The notes under the pieces: model-generated | The model's input: the letters and a program-made list of their open reading frames with translations, nothing else | Databases searched by the model: none | Told to the model about the DNA's origin: nothing | Made by a program: the position numbers and the translations under genes | Shown: one piece after another, positions 33,777 through 42,750 of the stretch | How the letters are laid out: each line of letters begins with the position of its first letter | How positions within the stretch are numbered: position 1 is the stretch's first letter | Assembly (NCBI GenBank): GCA_964449375.1 | Contig: CAYVAS010000006.1 | Location: 1-64,000, forward strand | Direction of reading: 5' to 3' | DNA: 64,000 bases | DNA from: JAFDWI01 sp964449375 | GTDB taxonomy: Bacteria > Actinomycetota > Acidimicrobiia > Acidimicrobiales > Iamiaceae

Positions 33777-34658
33777 TCACTGGTACGCGGCGGCGGTGCG
33801 GTCGACCGCGGCGCCGTAGGAGCCGCCGAACAGACAGGCGTGGACCAGCAACGGGGCGAGCTGGTGCAGCCCGACCCGTGCGTCCCGGTCCGGCGCCGGG
33901 GCGACGACCTCGTCGTAGGCGGCAAAGGTGGCTTCGGGGAACCCGCCGAACAGGTGCATCATCGCCAGGTCCGATTCGGGGTGGCCGCCGTGGGCCGCCG
34001 GGTCGATCAACCAGGCCTGCCCGTCGGCCCCCCACACCACGTTTCCGCCCCACAGGTCCCCGTGCAGCCGGGCGGGGGCGACCCGGGGTCCGGCGAGGTC
34101 CTCGGCGGGATCGACCAGTCGTTCGGCGATGTGGGCCAGGCGGTCACGGGTGCCCGCGGGCAGGGCGCCGCGGCGGTCGGCTTCGGCGGTCAGGGGTTCG
34201 AGCCGTGACTTCACGAAGAACGTGCGCCATGAATCGGTGACCGTGTCGGTCACGCCGAGGCGTCCCAGAAACCCGGCGGTGCCCCCACCGGGAGGTACCG
34301 ACCCGAACCCCTCCGCGCCGGCCGCGTGCAGCCGGGCCAGGCCTGCGCCGAGTGCCTCGGCCGCGGTCCGGGTCACCGGACCCGATTCGATGTAGGCCAG
34401 CACCAGGATCGACTCGTCCACCCCGAGAACCTCGGGAACGGCGACCACCCCGGGGGCACGCAGCCATTCCAGTGCCGCAGCCTCGTCGGAGAAGAAGTCC
34501 GCCGGTGCATCGGCCTTGGTCTTGGCGAACACGGTGCCCCGGTCGGTGGTGACCCGCCACGCCTCGCCGATGGACCCGCCCGCCAGGGGGAGGACCTGCC
34601 CACAAGTCGTCCCGAGCAGTGCCTCGACCCGTGCGGCGACGGCGGCCGCGGAGCTCAC
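33777..34658 (-). CDS. Fructosamine/ketosamine kinase family protein
   Basis: A 293-aa aminoglycoside-phosphotransferase-fold kinase of the FN3K/YniA group, which phosphorylates sugar adducts on protein amines so that they fall off (deglycation). PLAGGSIGEAWRVTTDRGTV is the nucleotide loop, VFAKTKADAPADFFSDEAAA holds the ATP lysine and the family Glu, LHGDLWGGNVVWGADGQAWL is the catalytic loop, and LIDPAAHGGHPESDLAMMHL the metal Asp region. The start is a GTG at 34658 inside a GTGA overlap with the upstream phosphatase stop, so translation is coupled. Confidence 0.92.
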   Translation of the reverse strand: MSSAAAVAARVEALLGTTCGQVLPLAGGSIGEAWRVTTDRGTVFAKTKADAPADFFSDEAAALEWLRAPGVVAVPEVLGVDESILVLAYIESGPVTRTAAEALGAGLARLHAAGAEGFGSVPPGGGTAGFLGRLGVTDTVTDSWRTFFVKSRLEPLTAEADRRGALPAGTRDRLAHIAERLVDPAEDLAGPRVAPARLHGDLWGGNVVWGADGQAWLIDPAAHGGHPESDLAMMHLFGGFPEATFAAYDEVVAPAPDRDARVGLHQLAPLLVHACLFGGSYGAAVDRTAAAYQ

Positions 34659-35167
34659 GACTCCTGAGCGGCGCGGACCTGGGCGACGAACCCGTCGGCG
34701 GCACGTTCGATCATGCCGAGCACCTGCTCGAACCCGTCGCCGTCGCCGTAGTAGGGGTCCGGGATCGTCGCGTCGGCGTCAGCGGTGGGGTCGAAGGAGC
34801 GGATCATCGCGATCTTGGCGACCTCGTCGGGGGTGCGGGCAAGGTCGGTGACGTCGGTGTGGTTGGAGTCGTCCGCGACCAGGATCAGGTCGTGGTCGGC
34901 CAGATCGTGGGCGCCGAGTTGCCGGGCGGTGTGGGTCGTGTCGTAGCCGTGACGCTCCAGGGTCGCCGCGGCGCGGGCGTCGGCGGGGCCGCCCACGTGC
35001 CAACCGGCGGTGCCGGCCGAGTCGACCTCGACCACGTCGGAGAGTCCGGCGTCGGCGATCCGGGAGCGGAACACCGCGGCCGCCATGGGCGAGCGGCAGA
35101 TGTTGCCCAGGCACACCACGACGACGCGCAGGGGCCGGTCCGGGGGAAGCGTGAGGCGACGGTCCAT
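34655..35167 (-). CDS. Low-molecular-weight protein-tyrosine-phosphatase-family phosphatase
   Basis: A 170-aa phosphatase with the active loop VVVCLGNICRSPMAAAVF (C-x4-N-x-CRS variant, nucleophile Cys about residue 19) and the acid-base motif IPDPYYGDGDGFEQV. Known members dephosphorylate phosphotyrosine. A subset encoded next to fructosamine-kinase homologues acts on ketosamine 5-phosphates, and the 4-nt overlap with the kinase gene here favours that reading (inference). The ATG at 35167 is 7 nt after a TAGGGT box (35180-35175), consistent with a leaderless start. Confidence 0.93.
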   Translation of the reverse strand: MDRRLTLPPDRPLRVVVVCLGNICRSPMAAAVFRSRIADAGLSDVVEVDSAGTAGWHVGGPADARAAATLERHGYDTTHTARQLGAHDLADHDLILVADDSNHTDVTDLARTPDEVAKIAMIRSFDPTADADATIPDPYYGDGDGFEQVLGMIERAADGFVAQVRAAQES

Positions 35168-35174
35168 CGGAGCG

Positions 35175-35180
35175 ACCCTA
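35175..35180 (-). promoter_or_regulatory. -10 box TAGGGT, leaderless-type, of the phosphatase-kinase operon
   Basis: TAGGGT ends 7 nt before the ATG at 35167, with no Shine-Dalgarno between. Confidence 0.55.
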
Positions 35181-35356
35181 TCCCGGCGCTCGGACGCCGC
35201 TGCCCGCCCCTCGACCGGTGTCGACGAAGCGCTGCCCCCTGGTCCGTGCTGCCGTGCTCGCCGCCACCCCTGGCCGTGAAGGCCACCGCGGCCGGTCGGC
35301 CTGGCGTGGCGATTTCGCCGAGCACACCGGCGTCGAGAGGTGTAGGTTCGCCCGCG

Positions 35357-36214
35357 ATGGCGAACGAGCTCCAGGTGGCGCTCTGGGACGACCAGGTCGG
35401 CGACGCCTGGGTGGCCAACGCCTCGATGTACGACGCGATGCTCGAGCCGCTGGGTGCCGCGGCGATGGAGCGGCTGGTGCTGTCCCCCGGTGACCGGGTG
35501 CTCGACATCGGCTGTGGCACCGGCGCCACCACCGTGGAACTCGCCCGCCGGGTGGCCGAGTCCGACGGGTCGGGCCTGGTGCTCGGGGTGGATCTGTCGC
35601 GCCGCATGCTGGACGCCGCCCGGCAGCGGGCCCGCTGGGCCAAGGTCGGCGACGTGGACTTCGTGGCCGCCGACGTGCAGACCGCGGACCTGGGCCGGCA
35701 CCGGTTCGACGCGGCCTACTCGCGGATGGGGGTGATGTTCTTCGACGATCCGGTCGCGGCGTTCTCCAACGTGGCCGGCGCTCTGGTCGCCGGCGGACAG
35801 CTCGCCTTCTGTTGTTTCCAGCGGCCCGAAGACAACCCGGTCGTGATCCTACCGGTGCTCGCCACCGCCGGGATCCTGGGGTTGGACCCGCCCGATCCTG
35901 ACGGGCCCGGACCCTTTTCGCTGGCCGACGCCAGGCGCACCACCGAGCTGCTCGGCCGCGCCGGGTTCGTCGACGTCGTGGTCGAGGCCGGCCCGGACCG
36001 CGTCGAGTTCGGTCCCGTGGAGGACCTCGAAGCCGTCGCCGAGCGGATGCTGGAACAAAACCCGGTGACCAACCCGCGTCTGAGCACCGCGGACGACGCG
36101 ACCCGCGCCGCCGCGCTTGCCGCGATGACCGGCGCGCTCGCCGCCTACCGGCACGACGCCGACCTGTCGATCGCCGCGGCTACCTGGATCGTCACGGCCC
36201 GGACCCCGGACTGA
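35357..36214 (+). CDS. Class I SAM-dependent methyltransferase
   Basis: A 285-aa methyltransferase. DRVLDIGCGTGATTVELARR (about residues 46-65) is SAM motif I, GLVLGVDLSRRMLDAAR motif II, and VDFVAADVQTADLG motif III; FDAAYSRMGVMFFDDP is the post-motif strand. The substrate cannot be told; the C-terminal part resembles UbiE/arsM-like enzymes only generally. The ATG at 35357 was chosen as the first codon of homology. A TAGGTT box (35343-35348) ends 8 nt upstream, suggesting another leaderless transcript. Confidence 0.88.
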   Translation: MANELQVALWDDQVGDAWVANASMYDAMLEPLGAAAMERLVLSPGDRVLDIGCGTGATTVELARRVAESDGSGLVLGVDLSRRMLDAARQRARWAKVGDVDFVAADVQTADLGRHRFDAAYSRMGVMFFDDPVAAFSNVAGALVAGGQLAFCCFQRPEDNPVVILPVLATAGILGLDPPDPDGPGPFSLADARRTTELLGRAGFVDVVVEAGPDRVEFGPVEDLEAVAERMLEQNPVTNPRLSTADDATRAAALAAMTGALAAYRHDADLSIAAATWIVTARTPD

Positions 36215-36266
36215 CCGGACTGACGGATCGGCCAGCGACCGAGCCGCCCGCTCCAGATCGCGTCGA

Positions 36267-36286
36267 GACCGGCGACCGCGCCGGTC
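36267..36286. terminator. Hairpin between convergent genes
   Basis: GACCGGCG and CGCCGGTC pair perfectly around a 4-nt loop and overlap the stop codon of the kelch lipoprotein gene. There is no T-run. Confidence 0.35.
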
Positions 36287-39200
36287 AGGGGGTCCTGATC
36301 CAGGTGTCGTCGTGCGCGCTGAAGTCGGTCATGTCGACCCCACCGAAGAACACGACACTGCCGTCGGGCCGCGCCACCGCGGACGCTCCCGCCCGCGCCG
36401 GAGGCGCCGAAGCGGGCCCGACCTGGACCCAGGTGACGCCGTCGTAGATCCACTGATCGTCGAAGGAGACCGTGAAGCCGTCGTCGGTACCTCCCAGGAG
36501 CAACTGCGTGCCGTCGGCCAGGGTCACCATCGACGCGAGGACCCGTGCCGGCGGCGAGGCCGCCGGGGTCTGCGCGTGCCAGGAGGTGCCGTCCCAGACC
36601 CAGGTGTCCTCCAGCAGGATGTCGTTGGTCTGGTCGAAGCCGCCGAAGAGCACCGCACTGGCGCCCGGTCCGCGGGTCATCGTCGCGCCCAGCCGACCCG
36701 GAGGTGAATCGGTCGGTTCCTGTTTCTGCCAGGTGGTTCCGGTCCACACCCAGGTGTCGTCGTACACGGTTGCGCTGTCCAGCTTGGACCCGCCGAAGAG
36801 CACCGCCGTCCCGTCGGGCATGGCCACCAGCGAGGCGAAGGTGCGCCGCGAAGGCGCCGCGGTCGGGGACTGTTCCTGCCAGTCGGTGCCGTCCCAGACC
36901 CAGGTGTCGTCCAGCAGCCCGGTGTCCTGCGAGTAGCCCCCGTAGAGCAACACCCTGCCGTCGGCGAGGGTCACCATCGACGCCCCGGCACGCGCCGCGG
37001 GTGGCGTGGCCGGGTGCAGCCGGGACCATCGGGTCCCGTCGAAGATCCAGGTGTCGTCGAACACGGTGTCGTAGCTGGGGTTGATCGAGCCCCCGAAGAG
37101 CAGCACGTCGCCGTTGGGCAACGCCGCCATCGAGGCGCCGACCCGGGCTGGGGGCGGGATGAGCTGGTGAACGTCGGTCCAGTCGGATCCGTCGTAGATC
37201 CAGGTGTGGTTGGGTACCTCGTCGGCGGTCTCGTCGTCGGCGGCGGTGAAGTCCGAGCCGCCGAACAGCAGCACCTCACCGGTCGACAGCGACGTCGCCG
37301 CAGCGGCATAGCGCGCCACTGGCACCGTGGCCGGCGCCGCCGTGGTCCAGCTGCCTTCCTCGAAGATCCAGGTGTCGTCGAGGAACGTCGGAATCCCCGC
37401 ATCGAAGCGGAGTCCCCCGTGCAGCACCACCCGCCCATCGCCGAGCGTGGCCATCGCGGCCCCGGCGCGGGCCGACGGCGTCGCGCCGCCGGTGACCGCA
37501 GCCCAGTCGGACCCGTCGAAGACCCAGGTGTCGCCCTGCGCCGCCGTCCCGCCCGCGGCGCCGCCCATGAGGACCGCCCCGCCGTCGGGCAGCGCGGCCA
37601 GCGGTGCCCCGTAGCGAGCCGGCGGCGACCCGGCCGTGACGATCTGCTGCCAGGTCGACCCGTCGAAGATCCAGGTGTCGGCCAGCGGGTCGGGGTCGAC
37701 GCTGGTCGGTCCGCCCGCGCCGCCGAAGAGCAGCACGTCCCCATTGGACAGCGTGGTCATCGACGCGAATGCCCGGGCCGTCGGGCCGCCGGCGAGGTCG
37801 AGGTGGGTCCAGTCGGTGCCGTCGAAGATCCAGGTGGCGCCGGAGGGAGCATCGACGGTGTTCGGGGCGCCTCCGAAGAGCACCACGTCGCCGTTGGGAA
37901 GGCCCGCCATCGCCGCGCCCATCAGAGGCCCCGGGGTGTTCGCCGGATGCACCTCGGTCCAGGTGTCGTCCTGCCAGATCCAGGTGTCGCCCACCGACTC
38001 GGTGGCGCTCTCGATCGCGCCGCCGTACAACACCGCCCGGCCGTCCGGCAGTGGCGCGAGCGCGGCCATGGCCCGTGGGCTGGGGGCGTCGTAGTCCGGC
38101 GGGAGCATCTGGTGCCACTCGGATTCGCCTGCTGGGATGACCGGCTGGGAGGCCGCCGAGGCGGGTCCGTCGCCCTGGGCGTTGGTGGCGGTCACGGTGA
38201 AGGTGTAGGAGGTGCCGTTGGTCAGGCCGGTCACCGTGCAGGTGGTGGCGCCGGTGGTGCCGCAGGTCGCCTCGCCCGGAGAGGCGCTGACCTCATAGGC
38301 GGCGACGGGCGCGCCACCGTCGGACGCCGGCGGGTCCCAGTGCACCGTGGCCTGGCCGTCGGCGGCGACCGCGGTCACTCCACCGGGCGCGGTCGGCGGG
38401 TACAGATGCGTGCCCAGCACCAGGGTTCCCAGCGTGACCTCGGTGCCGCCGGGTACCGTGATGGGCGCGGCGTCGGTGAGCGCTCCGGTGGGCGAGCCGT
38501 ACACCACGGCCGAGGCGCCACCGGACTGGATGACCACGACCGCGAACGTGCCGGCGTTCAGCCCACCGATCCGGAACGTTCCGTCCGGCCCGGTCGTCCC
38601 GGTGGCGGCCACCCGGTCGGCATCGAGGTCGATCAGGCCCACGAAAGCTCCGGCAACCGGTGCGGTGCCGTCGGTGACCGAGCCGCTGATCGACGCTTCG
38701 TCGGCCAGCGTGGTGTCGACGTCGTCCAGCGCGTCGCCGTCGGCGGCGATGGCGTGGACCGGCGCGTCGGCCGGGTTGGTGGCGCCCCCGGCGTAGCGGG
38801 TGGTCGAGCCTGCGCTCGAGAACTCGACCCGGTAGTCGCCGACGGGCACCATGTCGAGGGTGTAGGTGCCGTCTGCGCTGGTGGTGGCGGAGGCGACCAC
38901 GACGTCGCCGGCCAGGTTGCGGGCGTCGACCCGGACGTCGGCGAGCGGGTCGGTGCCGTCCGTGACCGTTCCCGAGATCGATCCCTTGGCGGCGTCGAGG
39001 GTGGTGTCGATCACCGTGGTGGTGCCGTCGGCGACGGAGATGTCGGTGGCGCCGGCCCATCCGGTGGCGCCCTGCCACCAGGTCGATTCGGAGAACAGGA
39101 GCCGGTAGGTCCCGTCGGGCAAGTCCCCGGGAAGGAACGCGTAGTCGCCCTGGCGGTCGGTCGTGGTGGTGGCGACCACGGTCTCGGTGGACGTCGTGTA

Positions 39201-39404
39201 GGCGCGCACCTCGATACCGGCGATGCGACCGGCTTCGGTGTCGGTGAGCCGGCCCTGGAGCACCGCGCCCGCCGGGTGGCACGCGGTCAGCAGCGACGCG
39301 CCGATGATCAGGGTGCCGAGCAACAACGCCGCCCGGGACCGCACCGGACGCGATCGTCGCGGGGTCGTTGCGCTCTCAGGTGCCCGTCCCGTCCCTGCGC
39401 TCAT
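36285..39404 (-). CDS. Large kelch-repeat lipoprotein with carboxypeptidase-regulatory-like and Fn3 domains
   Basis: A 1039-aa surface protein. Residues 1-42 form a lipoprotein signal (ALLLGTLIIGASLLTAC, lipid Cys42). Three carboxypeptidase-regulatory-like beta-sandwiches follow (about 46-330; repeated SISGTVTDGTDPLADV-type starts), then a fibronectin type III domain (about 335-425, with a Cys pair in ATCGTTGATTC). The rest is twelve kelch repeats of ~49 residues, each LPNGDVLLFGG...DDTWIFDGTDWT...PPAR. Twelve blades could make two six-bladed propellers. The function is unknown: adhesion or glycan binding is plausible, while galactose-oxidase copper ligands were not recognised. GGGGAG precedes the ATG at 39404 by 5 nt. 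The gene lies 71 nt downstream of the next gene on the same strand. Confidence 0.88.
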   Translation of the reverse strand: MSAGTGRAPESATTPRRSRPVRSRAALLLGTLIIGASLLTACHPAGAVLQGRLTDTEAGRIAGIEVRAYTTSTETVVATTTTDRQGDYAFLPGDLPDGTYRLLFSESTWWQGATGWAGATDISVADGTTTVIDTTLDAAKGSISGTVTDGTDPLADVRVDARNLAGDVVVASATTSADGTYTLDMVPVGDYRVEFSSAGSTTRYAGGATNPADAPVHAIAADGDALDDVDTTLADEASISGSVTDGTAPVAGAFVGLIDLDADRVAATGTTGPDGTFRIGGLNAGTFAVVVIQSGGASAVVYGSPTGALTDAAPITVPGGTEVTLGTLVLGTHLYPPTAPGGVTAVAADGQATVHWDPPASDGGAPVAAYEVSASPGEATCGTTGATTCTVTGLTNGTSYTFTVTATNAQGDGPASAASQPVIPAGESEWHQMLPPDYDAPSPRAMAALAPLPDGRAVLYGGAIESATESVGDTWIWQDDTWTEVHPANTPGPLMGAAMAGLPNGDVVLFGGAPNTVDAPSGATWIFDGTDWTHLDLAGGPTARAFASMTTLSNGDVLLFGGAGGPTSVDPDPLADTWIFDGSTWQQIVTAGSPPARYGAPLAALPDGGAVLMGGAAGGTAAQGDTWVFDGSDWAAVTGGATPSARAGAAMATLGDGRVVLHGGLRFDAGIPTFLDDTWIFEEGSWTTAAPATVPVARYAAAATSLSTGEVLLFGGSDFTAADDETADEVPNHTWIYDGSDWTDVHQLIPPPARVGASMAALPNGDVLLFGGSINPSYDTVFDDTWIFDGTRWSRLHPATPPAARAGASMVTLADGRVLLYGGYSQDTGLLDDTWVWDGTDWQEQSPTAAPSRRTFASLVAMPDGTAVLFGGSKLDSATVYDDTWVWTGTTWQKQEPTDSPPGRLGATMTRGPGASAVLFGGFDQTNDILLEDTWVWDGTSWHAQTPAASPPARVLASMVTLADGTQLLLGGTDDGFTVSFDDQWIYDGVTWVQVGPASAPPARAGASAVARPDGSVVFFGGVDMTDFSAHDDTWIRTP

Positions 39405-39475
39405 GGTGCTCCCCTGTGTCGTCTCACACGTCCGGCCCGCGCGCTTCGACTGCCTCGCCCCGGCGTGGAAGCAAC

Positions 39476-40546
39476 CTAGCTGGTGGCCAGAAGGCCCGCG
39501 GCGCGACCGATCGGCAGGTCCAGGTCGGTGAGCACCCCCGGAGGCGCGGCGACCACGTGCGGCACGGCGTTGAGCACCTGCATGGCGGTGGCCAGGCATC
39601 CGGCGTGATTGTGGTCGCCCTGGTCCGAGGACAGCTCGAGTTCGACCTGCACCGTGGGCTCGCCCGTCACGACCACCCGGTAGCCGGACCCCTGGGGCCA
39701 CTCGGGTGCGTCCTGGGGTCGCAGACGGGTGACGTGTTCGACGACGATCCGGGGACGCCCGGCGACATGGCCGCGGATCTCGAAGTGCATGCCAGAGATG
39801 CCGCCCCGGGGGATGGTGCCCGCGGCGATCGGAAAGTCCTCGTCGGCTCGGATGACCTCGTGCCATTCGGTGATCTCGTCGAGTTCCACCTCCAGAGCGC
39901 GGGCCACCAGAGCGACCACCGGACCCCAGGCCAGCGCGGTCGAGCCGGGTGCCAGCAGCAGCGAATCGGCTTCGTCGGCCTTTCCGAAACCCATGATCTC
40001 GAACATGGTGAAGGGGTTGTCCCAGGTGGCGTAGTCGACGATCTCCATCATCCGGACCTCGTCGACCCGCTTGCACAGGCCCAGGGCGCCCACGGCGAGT
40101 CCGACGTTGCCGAACCCCGGGTCGATGCCCGAGGTGTAGATCGAGGTGCCGCCCTCGGTGCAGGCCGCGGTGAGTCGCTCGTGGATGCCCGGTCCGGCGG
40201 CTCGGGGGTCCAGGAGCGGCACGAACGAGGTGTTGACCACGTTCTTGCCCGCTTCGAGCATGCGGCACAGGTCGTCGATCACCTCACCGGGGCGCACATC
40301 GGAGTTCGCCATGTAACTGATGCAGTCGGCGTCGACGTCGTAGAGCAGCGCGTCCACGTCGTCGGTGGCGGTGACGCCCACCGGCGCGATGCCACCGATC
40401 TCCCCGGCGTCGCGGCCCACCTTTTCCGGCGAGTGCACCCACAGCCCGGCCAGCTCGAGGGCGGGATGGGCCACGATGGCGGGCACGGCGTGGATGCCCA
40501 CGGTGCCCGTGGCCCACTGGATCACCCGGATCGGTGTCTGTGTCAT
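39476..40546 (-). CDS. NAD(P)H-dependent amine/amino-acid dehydrogenase-like protein (DapB-N fold)
   Basis: A 356-aa protein with a dihydrodipicolinate-reductase-like Rossmann start, IRVIQWATGTVGIHAVPAIV, of the group containing 2,4-diaminopentanoate dehydrogenase and engineered amine dehydrogenases. NVVNTSFVPLLDPRAAGPGI and YTSGIDPGFGNVGLAVGALG follow in the positions expected for the cofactor and substrate loops. The true substrate is unknown; actinobacteria carry many paralogues. The ATG at 40546 was chosen at the first strand of the fold. The 208-codon open frame upstream is antisense to the DUF808 gene and non-coding. Confidence 0.8.
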   Translation of the reverse strand: MTQTPIRVIQWATGTVGIHAVPAIVAHPALELAGLWVHSPEKVGRDAGEIGGIAPVGVTATDDVDALLYDVDADCISYMANSDVRPGEVIDDLCRMLEAGKNVVNTSFVPLLDPRAAGPGIHERLTAACTEGGTSIYTSGIDPGFGNVGLAVGALGLCKRVDEVRMMEIVDYATWDNPFTMFEIMGFGKADEADSLLLAPGSTALAWGPVVALVARALEVELDEITEWHEVIRADEDFPIAAGTIPRGGISGMHFEIRGHVAGRPRIVVEHVTRLRPQDAPEWPQGSGYRVVVTGEPTVQVELELSSDQGDHNHAGCLATAMQVLNAVPHVVAAPPGVLTDLDLPIGRAAGLLATS

Positions 40547-40684
40547 GGGACAGTGGCTAGCACCTCGGCGCGCACCCTGCCCGCGGTCCGTCCGCGACGG
40601 CTTGCCCCGTGCGCGCACCCGGGCGCGACGGCCGGGTAGTTTTGCGCCACGGTCGGTGCGATGCCGAGACCCCCGAGGTGACCG

Positions 40685-41617
40685 ATGGCCGGAGGCCTGG
40701 TAGGACTGCTCGACGATGTGGCGGCGATCGCCAAGACCGCGGCGGCCTCGGTCGACGACATCGGGCTGGCGGCGGGACGTGCCGGCACCAAGGCGGCCGG
40801 GGTGATCGTGGACGACACCGCGGTGACCCCGACCTACGTGCAGGGCCTGAGCCCGGCCCGTGAGCTGCCCATCATCCGCAAGATCGCCACCGGTTCGCTG
40901 CGCAACAAGCTGCTGTTCATCCTGCCGGCAGCGCTGCTGTTGAGTTCGGTGGCGCCCACGGTGGTCGAGGTGATCCTGATCGCGGGCGGGTCGTTCCTGG
41001 CCTACGAGGGTGCCCACAAGATCCTGCATCGCACTTCGGGTGACGACCCGGTCGAACCCGAGTTGCTCCGAGGTCCCGAGGCCGAGGCCAAGGTGGTGAC
41101 CGGCGCGGTGCGCACCGACCTGATCCTGTCGGCCGAGGTGATGGTCATCGCGCTCAAGGAGGTCCTGCACGAACCGGTGGTCACCCGCGGCGCGGTGCTG
41201 CTGGTCGTGGCCATCGGGATCACCGCGCTCGTCTACGGGGCGGTGGCGGTCATCGTGAAGCTCGACGATCTGGGGCTGAAGCTGTACCAGCGTTCTTCGG
41301 GCACCGCCCGGGGGATCGGCCGGGCTCTGGTGGTCGGCTCACCCCGATTGTTGGGGGCACTGACCGTGATCGGCACCGCCGCGATGCTCTGGGTGGGTGG
41401 CCACATCATGTTGGCCAGTGCCGCCGAGCTGGGTTGGCACGCCCCCTACGACCTCGTGCACGACCTGGAGTCTGCGATCGGCTGGTCGGGCGCGGTGGGC
41501 GCCGTCGCGCGCTGGGTGGTCGACACCGTGGCCTCGGCCCTGGTGGGCCTGGGCGTGGGACTGGCGATCAACGGGGTGCTGCGGGTGCTGCCCTTCAGGA
41601 CCGCTGCAGCGCACTGA
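40685..41617 (+). CDS. DUF808 family membrane protein
   Basis: A 310-aa integral membrane protein of the YedI/DUF808 family. MAGGLVGLLDDVAAIAKTAA and SVDDIGLAAGRAGTKAAGVI, then DDTAVTPTYVQGLSPARELP, are the invariant N-terminal family blocks. Four to six helices follow, with the conserved LAYEGAHKILHR and VMVIALKEVLHEPVVTR segments. The function of the family is not known. GAGGTGACC stands 3 nt before the ATG. Its 3' end overlaps the convergent oxidoreductase by 23 nt. Confidence 0.93.
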   Translation: MAGGLVGLLDDVAAIAKTAAASVDDIGLAAGRAGTKAAGVIVDDTAVTPTYVQGLSPARELPIIRKIATGSLRNKLLFILPAALLLSSVAPTVVEVILIAGGSFLAYEGAHKILHRTSGDDPVEPELLRGPEAEAKVVTGAVRTDLILSAEVMVIALKEVLHEPVVTRGAVLLVVAIGITALVYGAVAVIVKLDDLGLKLYQRSSGTARGIGRALVVGSPRLLGALTVIGTAAMLWVGGHIMLASAAELGWHAPYDLVHDLESAIGWSGAVGAVARWVVDTVASALVGLGVGLAINGVLRVLPFRTAAAH

Positions 41618-42701
41618 CCCGCCGGCCGTCCACTGCGTCGCCGGCGGCATCGTCGTCTGCTCCTGACTGGGCCAGCAGCTCGCGCACGCGGGGGATGACC
41701 GTGGTGCCGTAGCGTTCGATGCTGGCCATCAGCAGTTCGTGGGGCATCGGCCCCGAGCTGATCTTCAGATCGAAACGCCCCAACCCGAGCGTATCGACGG
41801 TCGCCGCGATCTTGGTGGCCACGGTCTCGGGCGAACCCACGAACAGCGCACCGTGGGGGCCGGCTTCGCGTTCGAAGGCCTCGCGGCGCAGCGGGGGCCA
41901 GCCTCGCTCGCCGCCGATGCGGTCGTGCATCGTCTTGTAGTGGGGCCACAACTCGTCGCGGGCGGATTCGTCGGTGTCGCCGACGTGGCCCGGCGAGTGC
42001 GCTCCCACGGGCAGGGTGGGCTGGTCGAATTCGGCCAGGGCGCGGTGGTACAGGTCGACCAGGGGGGCGAACCGTCGAGGGTCGCCGCCGATGATCGCCA
42101 ACATGAGGCCCAGCCCGTGACGTGCGGTGCGCACCACCGACTCGGGGCTGCCTCCCACCCCGACCCAGGTCCTGATCGTGCCCGATTCGGGGCGCGGGTA
42201 CACCAGCTGGTTCGTCAGCGGGGGGCGGAACGTGCCCGTCCAGGAGACCGGACCGTCGTCGAGCAACGCGACGAACAGGTCGAGCTTCTCTTCGAAGAGC
42301 ACTTCGTAGTCGCGCAGGTCGTAGCCGAACAGGGGGAACGATTCGGTGAACGATCCGCGACCCAGGATCACCTCGGCGCGTCCGTTGGACAGGGCGTCCA
42401 GGGTCGAGAATCGCTCATAGACCCGGATCGGGTCGTCGGAGCTGAGCACGGTGACCGCGGTGCCCAGTTGGATCCGTTCGGTGCGCGCGCCGATCGCGGC
42501 GAGCACGATCTCGGGCGCGGAAATCGCGAAGTCGTCGCGGTGGTGTTCGCCCAGGCCGATGAAGTCGACGCCGACCCGGTCGGCCAGGACGCCTTCTTCC
42601 ACGATGTTGCGGATCACCTGCGCGGCGGGCAGCAGTTCGCCGTCGGGTCCGAAGGTCACGTCACCGAAGGTGTCGATTCCGAGTTCGATCGGGGTGGGCA
42701 T
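41595..42701 (-). CDS. LLM-class flavin/F420-dependent oxidoreductase
   Basis: A 368-aa luciferase-like monooxygenase-fold protein. IELGIDTFGDVTFGPDGELL, GVDFIGLGEHHRDDFAISAP and IQLGTAVTVLSSDDPIRVYE are the N-terminal blocks, with ILGRGSFTESFPLFGYDLRD and the VGVGGSPESVVRTARHGLGL flavin-site block. Either FMN or F420 could be the cofactor. The ATG at 42701 was preferred to a GTG two codons upstream because that GTG lies inside the AAGGAG-TG ribosome site itself. The last 23 nt overlap the DUF808 gene on the other strand. Confidence 0.9.
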   Translation of the reverse strand: MPTPIELGIDTFGDVTFGPDGELLPAAQVIRNIVEEGVLADRVGVDFIGLGEHHRDDFAISAPEIVLAAIGARTERIQLGTAVTVLSSDDPIRVYERFSTLDALSNGRAEVILGRGSFTESFPLFGYDLRDYEVLFEEKLDLFVALLDDGPVSWTGTFRPPLTNQLVYPRPESGTIRTWVGVGGSPESVVRTARHGLGLMLAIIGGDPRRFAPLVDLYHRALAEFDQPTLPVGAHSPGHVGDTDESARDELWPHYKTMHDRIGGERGWPPLRREAFEREAGPHGALFVGSPETVATKIAATVDTLGLGRFDLKISSGPMPHELLMASIERYGTTVIPRVRELLAQSGADDDAAGDAVDGRRVSALQRS

Positions 42702-42750
42702 GGGCACTCCTTGGTCGGGCGGTCGGATGCCGCCGGCGTTCCTTGATGTG

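Noticed and set aside
36300..38110. Many near-identical copies of ATCCAGGTGTCGTC at about 150-bp spacing, at first sight like a DNA repeat array
   Set aside because: They encode the DDTWI part of successive kelch repeats; spacing equals the protein repeat, and there are no constant-length spacers as in CRISPR.
37014..39479. 821-codon open frame antisense to the kelch lipoprotein, and other long antisense frames (593-1897, 4903-6696, 47321-49570, 52329-54548)
   Set aside because: They have the Arg/Gly/His/Pro/Asp-rich composition typical of the antisense of GC-rich genes, have no recognisable domain, and each lies fully opposite a clearly recognised gene.
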